Assembly (NCBI RefSeq): GCF_013376045.1 | Contig: NZ_JABMJG010000002.1 | Coordinates: 788,658-852,657, forward strand | From: Variovorax sp. SG517 | Lineage (GTDB): Bacteria > Pseudomonadota > Gammaproteobacteria > Burkholderiales > Burkholderiaceae_C | Reading direction: 5' to 3' | Length of the DNA stretch: 64,000 bases | Shown: piece by piece, positions 18,548 through 26,742 of the stretch | Layout: the number at the start of each line of letters is the position of its first letter | How positions within the stretch are numbered: position 1 is the stretch's first letter | Made by a program: the position numbers and the translations under genes | Notes under the pieces: generated by a model | Database searches by the model: none | Told to the model about the DNA's origin: nothing | Seen by the model: only the letters and a program-made list of their open reading frames with translations

Positions 18548-19570
18548 ATGCTGACCTTTTTCCATCCGGAGCAACTGCTGCACCATCCGCGCAGCTACCT
18601 GTCGCGCGGGCAGATGCGCACCCCGCAGGAAGTCCCCGAGCGTGCGCTGCGGCTCGTCGAAGCCGCGCGATCGCTGGGCTTCGACCTGCAGACGCCGCCC
18701 GATGCCGGCACGGCGCCCCTTGCCGCAGTGCACGGCGCCGACTACCTGCGCTTCCTCGAGGAAGCCCATGCCGAATGGAAGCGGATGCCGGCCGACTGGG
18801 GCGACGAGGTGATGTCGAACATCTTCGTGCGCGAGCCCAACCGCCTACGCGGCATCCTCGCCAAGGCGGCGCGCTATTTGGCCGACGGCAGTTGTCCGGT
18901 AGGTGCCCAGACGTGGCGATCGGCGTACTGGTCGGCCCAGAGCGCGGTGGCGGGCGCGGAGGCCATCGCCGGCGGAGCGCGCGCGGCCTATGCGCTGTGC
19001 CGTCCACCCGGCCACCATGCGCGCGCCGATGCCGCCGGCGGCTTCTGCTACCTCAACAACGCCGCCATCGCCGCCCAGGCGCTGCGCGGGCGCTTCGCGC
19101 GCGTGGCGGTGCTCGACACCGACATGCACCACGGCCAGGGCGTGCAGGAAATCTTCTACGGCCGCAGCGACGTGCTGTACGTGTCGATCCACGGCGACCC
19201 GACCAACTTCTACCCGGCGGTGGCCGGCTACGAGGACGAGTGCGGGGCCGACGACGGCGAGGGCTTCAACGTCAACTTCCCGATGCCGCACGGCGCGCCG
19301 GAACCGGTCTTCTTCGAGCGGCTCGACGACGCGGCGCAGGTGCTGCGGCGCTTCGCGCCCGAAGCGCTGGTGCTGGCGCTGGGCTTCGACATCTACAAGG
19401 ACGATCCGCAATCGCAGGTCGCCGTGACGACCGAGGGCTTCGGCCGGCTGGGCAATGCCATCGGCGCGCTCGGCCTGCCGACATTGATCGTCCAGGAAGG
19501 CGGCTACCACCTCGAGAGCCTGGAAGCCAACGCGCGCGCCTTCTTCGGCGGATTCGCGGCCGCCGGATGA
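18548..19570 (+). CDS. Histone deacetylase-family protein (acetylpolyamine amidohydrolase-like)
   Basis: A zinc-dependent deacetylase of the arginase/deacetylase fold, 340 residues. Bacterial members remove acetyl groups from acetylpolyamines or other small amides. The active site is complete: the His pair in RPPGHHARAD (156-157), zinc ligands Asp192 and His194 in LDTDMHHGQG, a third Asp281 in LGFDIYKDD, and the catalytic Tyr of the GGY motif (EGGYHLESL). The N-terminal YLSRGQMRTPQEVPERA matches acetylpolyamine amidohydrolases (AphA type) better than AcuC. The start MLTFFHP is standard for this group. No signal peptide. Confidence 0.88.
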   Translation: MLTFFHPEQLLHHPRSYLSRGQMRTPQEVPERALRLVEAARSLGFDLQTPPDAGTAPLAAVHGADYLRFLEEAHAEWKRMPADWGDEVMSNIFVREPNRLRGILAKAARYLADGSCPVGAQTWRSAYWSAQSAVAGAEAIAGGARAAYALCRPPGHHARADAAGGFCYLNNAAIAAQALRGRFARVAVLDTDMHHGQGVQEIFYGRSDVLYVSIHGDPTNFYPAVAGYEDECGADDGEGFNVNFPMPHGAPEPVFFERLDDAAQVLRRFAPEALVLALGFDIYKDDPQSQVAVTTEGFGRLGNAIGALGLPTLIVQEGGYHLESLEANARAFFGGFAAAG

Positions 19571-19641
19571 CAGCCTGCCCCGGCGGCTACCGCCGCCGCG
19601 CTGTGTACAGTCGGTGCCTCGAACGAAAGCAGGTGAAAGAC

Positions 19642-19869
19642 ATGGCGCGCGCAAACGACTGGGCAAGCAAGGTAATGGCATTGATCAACGGCGGCAACCC
19701 CACCGCCGCCATCGCGCAGATCAAGGTCGCGCCCTCGGTCAAGGACCTGAAGGCGCTGCAGACCATCATGACGCTGTCGAAGATGAAGGGCCGCTATCCG
19801 AACGTGGATGCGGCCATTGCGGACAACCTGGACCTGCTTGCGGCGCCCAGGCTGCACCGGTCGCCCTGA
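19642..19869 (+). CDS. Small conserved-looking hypothetical protein
   Basis: A 75-residue protein of unknown function starting at ATG 19642, with AGG 8 bases upstream; a GTG nine bases earlier is possible. It is largely helical, with a repetitive feel: ALINGGNPTAAIAQIKVAPS, then VKDLKALQTIM. The C-terminus is LAAPRLHRSP. No signal peptide, transmembrane segment or known motif. It lies alone between the deacetylase gene and the Fur-like site of the iron-signalling module. Codon use is like that of its neighbours. Confidence 0.6.
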   Translation: MARANDWASKVMALINGGNPTAAIAQIKVAPSVKDLKALQTIMTLSKMKGRYPNVDAAIADNLDLLAAPRLHRSP

Positions 19870-19908
19870 GCATCCAGGCGGCTGTGCGAAATCCGGAGCC
19901 AAATCTCC

Positions 19909-19927
19909 ACAAATGAGAACCATTCTC
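19909..19927 (+). promoter_or_regulatory. Probable Fur box upstream of the sigma/anti-sigma gene
   Basis: The 19 bases centred on GAGAACCATTCTC match the classical Fur consensus (GATAATGATAATCATTATC) at 13 of 19 positions by eye and contain the inverted GAGAA/TTCTC arms. The site lies 40 bases before the start of a FecI/FecR-type gene, exactly where an iron-repressed promoter is expected. Confidence 0.7.
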
Positions 19928-19967
19928 GCCAATAATCTGGAGAACGATACCTACGTACTCACTCCAG

Positions 19968-21284
19968 ATGTCCGCCCGACTCTCCCCCACCCCTCTGCTA
20001 CGCGCCTTCCAGGACAGTTACCAGGAGTTGGTGCGGTTCATTGCGCGTCGCACGGGCAGCACGCACGACGCCCGCGAGTTGGCGCATGACACCTGGTTGC
20101 GCCTGGCCGAGCGTGCCAAAAGCCCGCAACACGGAGGCGAGACCACGCCGGAGCCCGCCGCACGCGCCTATGTGTACGCAGTGGCCGAGAACATCGCCAT
20201 CGACCACCTGCGCCGCCGCCGGCGCGGCATGGAGCGCTTTGCCGCGGCGCCGCACGACCACGCCGACGAAAGCGCCGCACGCGAACATGGCACGCACGAC
20301 GTCGCCGATCTCTGTGCCCACCGGCAAGCGCTCGACGCAGTCGACGCCGCGCTGAGGCGGCTGCCGCAGCGCAGCCGTGACATCTTCCTGGCCGACCGGC
20401 TCGAAGGCATCGGCCACGCCGCGCTGGCCGAACGTTACGGCGTCTCCATCAAGACCGTCGAGCGCGACGTGATGCGCGCGCTCGACAGCATAGAAGCCGC
20501 GCTGCACCGGTGGCGCGGCGACGCCGTGCCGTTACGCACCGGACGCCGCAGGGCCCTGTCGACGCTGCTCGGCATCGCCGGCTTGAGCATCGGCAGCGCC
20601 GTGCTTTGGCAGGCCTGGCGTGAATGGATGCCGGGCTACCAAGGGAGCCTGTCCACCGCCATCGGCCGCATCCGCAGCCAGACCCTGCCGGACGGCAGCC
20701 GCCTCACGCTCGACGCGGACAGCCGCGCCGAAGTGACCTACTACGCCGCTCGCCGAACCGTGCAGTTGCTCGCGGGCAGCGTGTTCTTCGACGTGGCGCG
20801 CGACGAAGCACGCCCCTTCGTCGTCACCGCGCTGGGTCACGAGATCACCGTGCTCGGCACCCGTTTCGAAGCCGCACTGCAAGATGGCAGCCTGTGCGTC
20901 GCGGTCGAGTCGGGCCGGGTGCGGGTTCGCAACAGCAACGGCGAAGAGCGTTTCCTCGGCGCCGGCGACGGCGCGCGCATCGATGCGTCGCGTCAGTTCA
21001 CCACGGCGCACCCCGGCGAGGCCGCCGCAGTGGCGTCCTGGCGTGAAGGCTGGCTCGACTTCCACCACGTGCCGCTGGGCGAGGTCGTCTCCCGTCTCGC
21101 GCGCTACAGCCCGCGCCCGCTGCGCGTCGAGCCCGATGCCGCTTCGTTGCCGGTGTTCGGCCGTGTGAACATCGCACAGGCCGGAACCTGGCTGCGCCTG
21201 CTGCCCGGGAGCCTGCCGGTCCAGGTGCGGGAAGACCAGGGCAACCCGCAAGCCATCGTCATCGCGCGCCGCTCACCGCCCTGA
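19968..21284 (+). CDS. Hybrid ECF sigma factor / FecR-type anti-sigma protein (single polypeptide)
   Basis: This 438-residue protein fuses the two regulators of a cell-surface signalling system. Residues 8-180 are a FecI-type ECF sigma factor: region 2 (LLRAFQDSYQELVRF, ARELAHDTWLRLAE) and region 4 helix-turn-helix (ALAERYGVSIKTVERDVMRALDSI). A basic stretch (TGRRR) and one transmembrane helix (about 197-216) follow. Residues 225-438 are the periplasmic FecR domain (LPDGSRLTLDADSR, VTALGHEITVLGTRFEAA) with a C-terminal STN-like part. The Gly297-Thr298 pair in VLGTRF matches the self-cleavage site of FecR/FoxR-type proteins. The usual 80-90 residue cytoplasmic anti-sigma segment is missing. 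The frame is continuous, with no sign of frameshift. A Fur-like box precedes it and the partner receptor follows 132 bp downstream. Confidence 0.9.
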   Translation: MSARLSPTPLLRAFQDSYQELVRFIARRTGSTHDARELAHDTWLRLAERAKSPQHGGETTPEPAARAYVYAVAENIAIDHLRRRRRGMERFAAAPHDHADESAAREHGTHDVADLCAHRQALDAVDAALRRLPQRSRDIFLADRLEGIGHAALAERYGVSIKTVERDVMRALDSIEAALHRWRGDAVPLRTGRRRALSTLLGIAGLSIGSAVLWQAWREWMPGYQGSLSTAIGRIRSQTLPDGSRLTLDADSRAEVTYYAARRTVQLLAGSVFFDVARDEARPFVVTALGHEITVLGTRFEAALQDGSLCVAVESGRVRVRNSNGEERFLGAGDGARIDASRQFTTAHPGEAAAVASWREGWLDFHHVPLGEVVSRLARYSPRPLRVEPDAASLPVFGRVNIAQAGTWLRLLPGSLPVQVREDQGNPQAIVIARRSPP

Positions 21285-21351
21285 CATCGCACTTCTTTTG
21301 CAAATCGCGTGAGGGATTTGCGCCGCTCGGTCGTATCAGCCTGCAGAGCCC

Positions 21352-21381
21352 GGAAAAATTCCGTTCAGCGGACGGTCCGGG
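21352..21381 (+). promoter_or_regulatory. Candidate ECF (FecI-type) promoter of the receptor gene
   Basis: GGAAAA at 21352 and TCCGGG at 21376, separated by 18 bases, resemble the GGAAAT / TCCTTT pattern of FecI-type promoters, about 36-65 bases before the receptor start. The match is partial and the call rests mainly on position and context. Confidence 0.3.
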
Positions 21382-21416
21382 ATTTCCATGGCCCAGAAAA
21401 GAACCGACTTCATCGC

Positions 21417-23813
21417 ATGCCTTCCCGCACCATCATTCCACGCCGCGCCTCGCGCCATCTGATCTCCGCCGCCACCCTGGCCTGTGTCGCCCAAGCGGGC
21501 CAGAGCGCGATGGCGCAAGGCACCCATACGCCGCCGACTTCGCAGGCGACGCCGACCGCTTCGGGCGCGGTCATCGGCATTGCCATCCCTTCCCAGCCGC
21601 TGGACCAGGCGCTGAACCAACTGGCCCGCCAGGCCGGCCTGCAGTTGCTGGCGCCGCCTGCCTTGCTGAACGGCCTGCGCAGCCGGGCAATACCGGCCAA
21701 CCTGAGCGTGGGCGCTGCCGTCGCCCAACTGCTGGAAGGCACCGGCCTGACCGGGCAGACGACGAACAACACGCTGGTCATCGAACGGGCCGCGCAGGCC
21801 TCCGGCAACACGCTGCCGGCCGTGACGGTCAGCGCCTCGGCGCAGCACGAAGACGCCATGGGCCCCGTGCCCGGCTATGTGGCCCGGCGCAGCCAGACCG
21901 CCACCAAGACCGACACGCCGCTGCTCGAAGTGCCGCAGTCGATCTCTGTCATCGGTCGCGACGAAATGGAGGCGCGCGGCGTCCAGGACATCATGGAAGC
22001 CGTGCGCTACGCGCCCGGCGTTGCGGTCGGCAACTGGGGCTTCGACCCCCGTGGCATCGATTGGATCCTGATGCGCGGCTTCGACACCACGTCGGGCATA
22101 GCCGGCTACCGCGACGGCCTCGTCATGCCAGCCTACGCCGTGACCGAGCCTTACGGCCTCGAGCGCATCGAAGTGCTGCGCGGCCCCTCCTCCGTCGTCT
22201 TCGGCCAGGGTGATGCCGGCGGCATCATCAACCGCGTGAGCAAGATGCCGAGCAACACGCCAGTGCGCGAAATCGAGGTGAAGTACGGCAACTTCCAGCG
22301 CAAGCAACTGGCCTTCGATCTGGGTGGCGTCGCCAGCGATACGCTCAGCTACCGCCTGGTGGGCCTCGGCCTGGACACCAATTCGCAGGTGCGCTACGGA
22401 GATGGCACGCCGTTCGCAAACAAGCGCACCTACCTGGCCCCCTCGCTGCGCTGGCAGCCCTCGGCCCACACGTCTTTCACGCTGCTCGGCGAGTTTCTCG
22501 ACAACAAGGCCAGTGACGACGTCTTCTATGTCATGGACAACGCAGGCCGCAACACCGGCATCGTCCGCGGCGACCCCGGGTTCAGCCGTATCCGCAACCG
22601 CCAGGAATCGCTGGGCTACCTGTTCGAGCACCACGTGAACGACAGCTGGACGGTGCGCCACAACCTGCGCTACTCCAACGCCCGCGTCGACAAGCACATC
22701 CTGCGCGACGCCCTGCTGCCGGACGACTACACGCTCACGCGCAGCGCGCGCTCCTTCCCGGAAAGGTTCAGCCAGTGGACCTCCGACGCGCAACTGCAGG
22801 GCCGTGTCCGTACGGGGATCGCCGAGCACACGCTGCTGTTCGGCTTCGACGCGACCCGTGTCCGCTACACGTCCAAAGAGTTCTCGGGGCCGGCCCCCAG
22901 CCTCGACCTGCGCGCCCCCATCAACGTCGTGCCGGTGCAAGAGCCCCTCACCCCGGAGAGCAACAGCACTCAAGTCACCCAGCAGGTGGGCTTCTACGCG
23001 CAGGACCAGATCAAGTTCGACGATCGCTGGGTGCTGACGCTCAGCGGCCGCCAGGATCGTGTGAAATCGGAGACCACCGATCGCATCAACAACTCCCGCA
23101 AAGGCCAGACCGACAACAAGTTCAGCGGCCGTGTGGGCCTGAGCTACCTGAACGGCAACGGCTGGGCGCCGTATGTCAGCTATGCCACGTCGTTCATGCC
23201 GACCAGCGGTGCAGACCCGCGCGGCAACCCGCTGCTGCCGACCCGCGGCGAGCAGTTCGAGGCCGGGATCAAGTACCAGCCCGAAAGGTCGCGCACTTCA
23301 TTCACCGCAGCAGTGTTCGACCTGCGCAAGTCGAACGTGGTCACCTACGACCAAGCCACCTTCGAGGCCCGCCAGATCGGCCGCATCCGTTCGCGTGGCC
23401 TTGAACTGGAAGCCAAGGCCGAACTGGCGCGTAACCTGAACCTCACGGCCGCCTACACCTTTCTCGACATGAAGGTGCTGGCCAGCGCCAACACGGACGA
23501 AATCGGCAACATGCCGATCCAGGTGCCCAGGCACTCGGCCTCGGTGTGGCTCGACTACACCATGAACAACGGCTTTGGCTTCGGCGGCGGCGTGCGCTAT
23601 ATCGGCAAGCGCTGGAACGACGTGACCAACACTTCGGCGGAAGGCGGCGTTGCACTGCTCGACGCCACGGTGCACTACAAGACCGGCCCCTGGCGCTTTG
23701 CGCTGACCGCGACCAATCTGGCCAATCGCAAGTACGCAGCTTCGCGCGCGTACAAGAACTTCTATCCAGGCAACGAGCGCACGCTAGTCGCGAGCGCGAA
23801 ATACCAGTTCTGA
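21417..23813 (+). CDS. TonB-dependent siderophore receptor with N-terminal signalling (STN) domain
   Basis: An outer-membrane ferric-siderophore transporter and transducer of 798 residues (FpvA/FoxA/FecA type). A basic N-terminus and hydrophobic signal end near AMAQ (residue 34). An STN/secretin-TonB signalling domain spans about 53-124 (IAIPSQPLDQALNQLARQAG). A TonB-box-like LPAVTVSA follows, then a plug with DTPLLEVPQSISVIGRDEM and RGFD, and a 22-strand barrel ending in an aromatic residue (SAKYQF). The STN domain is the part that contacts the FecR-like protein, so this receptor and the upstream hybrid regulator form one signalling pair. The ATG at 21417 gives the proper signal peptide. The ligand is unknown. 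Confidence 0.93.
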   Translation: MPSRTIIPRRASRHLISAATLACVAQAGQSAMAQGTHTPPTSQATPTASGAVIGIAIPSQPLDQALNQLARQAGLQLLAPPALLNGLRSRAIPANLSVGAAVAQLLEGTGLTGQTTNNTLVIERAAQASGNTLPAVTVSASAQHEDAMGPVPGYVARRSQTATKTDTPLLEVPQSISVIGRDEMEARGVQDIMEAVRYAPGVAVGNWGFDPRGIDWILMRGFDTTSGIAGYRDGLVMPAYAVTEPYGLERIEVLRGPSSVVFGQGDAGGIINRVSKMPSNTPVREIEVKYGNFQRKQLAFDLGGVASDTLSYRLVGLGLDTNSQVRYGDGTPFANKRTYLAPSLRWQPSAHTSFTLLGEFLDNKASDDVFYVMDNAGRNTGIVRGDPGFSRIRNRQESLGYLFEHHVNDSWTVRHNLRYSNARVDKHILRDALLPDDYTLTRSARSFPERFSQWTSDAQLQGRVRTGIAEHTLLFGFDATRVRYTSKEFSGPAPSLDLRAPINVVPVQEPLTPESNSTQVTQQVGFYAQDQIKFDDRWVLTLSGRQDRVKSETTDRINNSRKGQTDNKFSGRVGLSYLNGNGWAPYVSYATSFMPTSGADPRGNPLLPTRGEQFEAGIKYQPERSRTSFTAAVFDLRKSNVVTYDQATFEARQIGRIRSRGLELEAKAELARNLNLTAAYTFLDMKVLASANTDEIGNMPIQVPRHSASVWLDYTMNNGFGFGGGVRYIGKRWNDVTNTSAEGGVALLDATVHYKTGPWRFALTATNLANRKYAASRAYKNFYPGNERTLVASAKYQF

Positions 23814-23820
23814 CCAGCCA

Positions 23821-23851
23821 GCCATCGCAGCGCGAATCGCGCGGCGATGGC
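23821..23851. terminator. Strong hairpin between convergent genes
   Basis: An outer 8-bp stem GCCATCGC / GCGATGGC encloses an inner GCGCG / CGCGC stem. It lies between the convergent receptor and aminotransferase genes. No T-run follows on either strand, so it is probably a bidirectional RNA-end hairpin rather than a classical terminator. Confidence 0.5.
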
Positions 23852-23862
23852 CCGGCATTGCT

Positions 23863-25050
23863 TCAGAGCGCCTGTCCCAGGCGCTTCACGCCCTCTTCGA
23901 TCTTCGCCACGTCGGCCGTCGCGAAGCTCAGGCGCAGTGTCGCCACGTCGGGCTTCTCCGCGAAGAACGGCGCGCCGGGCACGAAGGCCACGAGCTTCTC
24001 GATCGCGCGCTTGGCCAGTTCGTTCGCGTCGGCCAGCTTGCCGTTGGCGCCCGTGAGGCGGGCCCAGAAGAACAGGCCGCCGTTGGGCTGGGTGAAACTC
24101 ACCGCGTCGCCCAGTTCACGCTTGAGTGCCGTGCCCATGGCCTGCGCGCGCTGGCCGTAGACCTCGCGCACGTGCGCCAGCGTGGCGGGCATGCGGCCGC
24201 TCTTGAGGTACTGGGCGGCCGTGGCCTGCGAGAAGGTGCTGGTGTGCGCGTCGCTGAACTGCTTGCACATGGTGGCCTTGGCGAGCAGCTCGGGCGGGGC
24301 GATCATCCAGCCGATGCGCAGGCCGGGGCTGAGCACCTTGCTCAGGCTGCCGCAGTGCGCCAACAACTCGCGGCTGCCGGGCACGTCCTTGCTCAGCGAC
24401 ATGATCGACGGCGGCGGCGCTTCGCCGAAGTAGAGGTCGCCGTAGGGGTCGTCCTCGACGATCAGCGTCTGGTACTTCACGGCCAGCTCCAGCACCTTCT
24501 TGCGGCGTTCCAGGCTCAGCATGGCGCCGCTGGGGTTGCCGAAGGTGGGAATCAGGTAGACGAACTTGGGCTTGTGCTCGGCGATGAGCTTCTCGAGCTC
24601 GTCGGTCTTCACGCCGTTGGCGTCGATGGGCGCGCTGATGAGCTGGGCGCCGTAGAGGCGGAAGCACTGGATGGTGGCCAGGAAGGTCGGGCCCTCGACG
24701 ATCACCTTGTCGCCCGGCGAGATCATGGTCTTGCCCAGCAGGTCCAGCGCCTGCTGGCTGCCGGTGGTGACGATCAGGCCGCTGGGCTCGACGTCGACGC
24801 CCTTGGTCTTCATGAACGAGCTGAGCTGGCTGCGCAGGGGCTCGTAGCCTTCGGTGGCGCCGTATTGCAGGGCGCCGCCGGGTTCCTCGGTGAGTGCCTT
24901 CTGGCTCGCCTCCTTGAGGCCCTCGACGTCGAACATGGCGCTGTCGGGGAAGCCGCCCGCGAAGCTGATGATGCCGGGCTTGCCCAGCAGCTTGAAGAGT
25001 TCGCGGATGGCGGAGGTCTCGACGTTGTCGAGGCGGGAGGCGAATTGCAT
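23863..25050 (-). CDS. PLP-dependent aminotransferase (class I/II, 2-aminoadipate transaminase-like)
   Basis: A fold-type I aminotransferase of 395 residues. The N-terminus SAIRELFKLLGKPGIISFAGG followed by PDSAMFD is characteristic of the LysN/2-aminoadipate and MocR-like aminotransferase group. Cofactor motifs are TTGSQQALDLLGK, VYLIPTFGNPSG, IVEDDPYGDLYF and the Schiff-base lysine in CGSLSKVLSPGLRIGW. The exact amino donor is uncertain; broad-specificity aromatic, branched or aminoadipate activity is typical. It is divergent from nth. Confidence 0.9.
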   Translation of the reverse strand: MQFASRLDNVETSAIRELFKLLGKPGIISFAGGFPDSAMFDVEGLKEASQKALTEEPGGALQYGATEGYEPLRSQLSSFMKTKGVDVEPSGLIVTTGSQQALDLLGKTMISPGDKVIVEGPTFLATIQCFRLYGAQLISAPIDANGVKTDELEKLIAEHKPKFVYLIPTFGNPSGAMLSLERRKKVLELAVKYQTLIVEDDPYGDLYFGEAPPPSIMSLSKDVPGSRELLAHCGSLSKVLSPGLRIGWMIAPPELLAKATMCKQFSDAHTSTFSQATAAQYLKSGRMPATLAHVREVYGQRAQAMGTALKRELGDAVSFTQPNGGLFFWARLTGANGKLADANELAKRAIEKLVAFVPGAPFFAEKPDVATLRLSFATADVAKIEEGVKRLGQAL

Positions 25051-25170
25051 GGTCGGTCTCACTTTCTGGATGGCATTGTCGCCAAAGCGCAGGCAATAAA
25101 GCTGCGTAAGGCCATCTGCTTTCGACGATATATTGCGGCTGCCGGCCTTGCCTGCCCTCTTTCGAGCCCC

Positions 25171-25818
25171 ATGAAAAAAGACAACATCCCCCTCTTCTTC
25201 GCCACCCTGCAGGCGGCCAACCCCGAACCCGAGACCGAGCTGGAGTACAGCACCCCCTTCGAGCTGCTGGCCGCCGTGCTGCTGTCGGCCCAGGCCACCG
25301 ACGTGGGCGTGAACAAGGCCACCCGCAAGCTCTTTCCGGTGGCGAACACGCCGCAGGCCATCCTCGACCTGGGCGTGGAAGGGCTGGAGGAATACATCAA
25401 GACCATCGGCTTGTACCGCAGCAAGGCCAGGCACCTGATCGAGGCCTGCCGCATGCTGGTGGAACAGCACGGCGGCGAGGTGCCGCGCACCCGCGCCGAG
25501 CTGGAAGCCCTGCCGGGCGTGGGCCGCAAGACGGCGAACGTGGTGCTCAACGTGGCCTTCGGCGAGGCCACCATCGCGGTCGACACGCACATCTTCCGGG
25601 TTGGCAACCGCACCGGCCTCGCGCCCGGCAAGACCCCGCTGGAAGTGGAACTGAAGCTCGAGAAACGCGTCCCTCTGGAGTACCGTCTTCATGCGCATCA
25701 CTGGCTGATCCTGCACGGCCGCTACATCTGCGTGGCGCGCAAGCCGCGCTGCTGGGAGTGCGCCGTGTCCCACTTGTGCGACTACAAGCCCAAGACGCCC
25801 GCGCCGAAGACGGCCTGA
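25171..25818 (+). CDS. nth: Endonuclease III
   Basis: A DNA glycosylase/AP lyase that excises oxidised pyrimidines in base-excision repair. It is 215 residues. The helix-hairpin-helix is LEALPGVGRKTANVVLNVAFG with the catalytic Lys, the catalytic Asp lies in VDTHIFRVGNR, and the C-terminal [4Fe-4S] loop CVARKPRCWECAVSHLC has the C-x6-C-x2-C-x5-C spacing. The start is ATG 25171; a much longer open frame upstream is an antisense shadow of the aminotransferase gene. Confidence 0.97.
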   Translation: MKKDNIPLFFATLQAANPEPETELEYSTPFELLAAVLLSAQATDVGVNKATRKLFPVANTPQAILDLGVEGLEEYIKTIGLYRSKARHLIEACRMLVEQHGGEVPRTRAELEALPGVGRKTANVVLNVAFGEATIAVDTHIFRVGNRTGLAPGKTPLEVELKLEKRVPLEYRLHAHHWLILHGRYICVARKPRCWECAVSHLCDYKPKTPAPKTA

Positions 25819-25863
25819 GAGACCAAGAGACGAGACAGAACAGAAGAAAGAACACGACGACGG

Positions 25864-26727
25864 ATGACCAGAAGCAAGACCACATCGACGAACACCCGCA
25901 CGCTGCTGGGCGCGGCCCTGCTCGCCGCGCTGCTGCCGGCCGCGGCATGGTCGCAGCAGCAGGCCGGCACGCAGTTTCCCAACAACGTCGGGCAGTACAC
26001 GGGCCGCTGGTCCGCCAACTGCGCAGACAACTCGGCGCCCACGCTGCAGGTACGGCAGGACACGCTGATCGCCGAGAGCGGCAAGCGCCGCGTGGTCGCC
26101 CGCGAGCCGCAGACGGTCTACAGCCTCTTCGGCAACAGCCCGCCGCCCGCGGGCTTCGACGTGGCGCTGGTGGGCGAGACGGGCAAGGCCGGCGCGCTGA
26201 CCTTCCTCGTCCACCGCGTATCGCGCGGCCAGTTGCGCGGCCAGTACATCACGCTGGACACCGACAAGCCGCTGGCCGGCCAGCTCGGCCCCGAGATGAT
26301 GAAGCTGCGCTACTGGCGCTGCAACGGCGCCGAGCGGGCGCTGCCGCCGCCCTCCGAGCCCGCCGCCAAGGTGCCGCCCCCGCCCACCGGAAGCCCCGCC
26401 GCGCTGGCGCAGGGCCCCGCCATGCAGAAGGCCTGGCGCGCCGCACTGGGCTCGCGCGAGAACGAGCGCTGGCTGGTGCGCCGCGAAGGCCCGGCGCCGG
26501 AGCCGCAATGGGTGACCATCGACGGCACGCGCTACCTGCTGCACGCCTTCTGCAAGCCGCACGACTGCTACGACAACAACGCGATCGCGCTCTACGACCA
26601 GGGCTCCGGCCGCATCTACGGCCTGGTGCAGCGCAACGGCGGCAACCGCCTGGTGGGCTCGCCCCCAGCGGCGCTCGCGCCCCAGCTCGACAAGCTCTGG
26701 CGCGAGCAGTGGCGCAAGTCGAACTGA
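25864..26727 (+). CDS. Exported two-domain protein with C-terminal Ivy-type lysozyme-inhibitor domain
   Basis: A 287-residue protein with a Sec signal (residues 1-30, LLGAALLAALLPAAAWS). The C-terminal 105 residues look like the Ivy family of C-type lysozyme inhibitors: MQKAWRAALG, then the inhibitory loop CKPHDC at 230-235 and NAIALYD...GRIYGLVQ. In Ivy this loop inserts into the lysozyme active site. Residues 35-155 form a separate domain I do not recognise (YTGRWSANCADNSAPTLQV), joined by a Pro-rich linker at 161-178. It probably acts in the periplasm to protect peptidoglycan from host or competitor lysozymes. It lies 45 bp after nth and converges with the chemoreceptor gene. Confidence 0.8.
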   Translation: MTRSKTTSTNTRTLLGAALLAALLPAAAWSQQQAGTQFPNNVGQYTGRWSANCADNSAPTLQVRQDTLIAESGKRRVVAREPQTVYSLFGNSPPPAGFDVALVGETGKAGALTFLVHRVSRGQLRGQYITLDTDKPLAGQLGPEMMKLRYWRCNGAERALPPPSEPAAKVPPPPTGSPAALAQGPAMQKAWRAALGSRENERWLVRREGPAPEPQWVTIDGTRYLLHAFCKPHDCYDNNAIALYDQGSGRIYGLVQRNGGNRLVGSPPAALAPQLDKLWREQWRKSN

Positions 26728-26742
26728 CCGCGGCCGGCCCGC

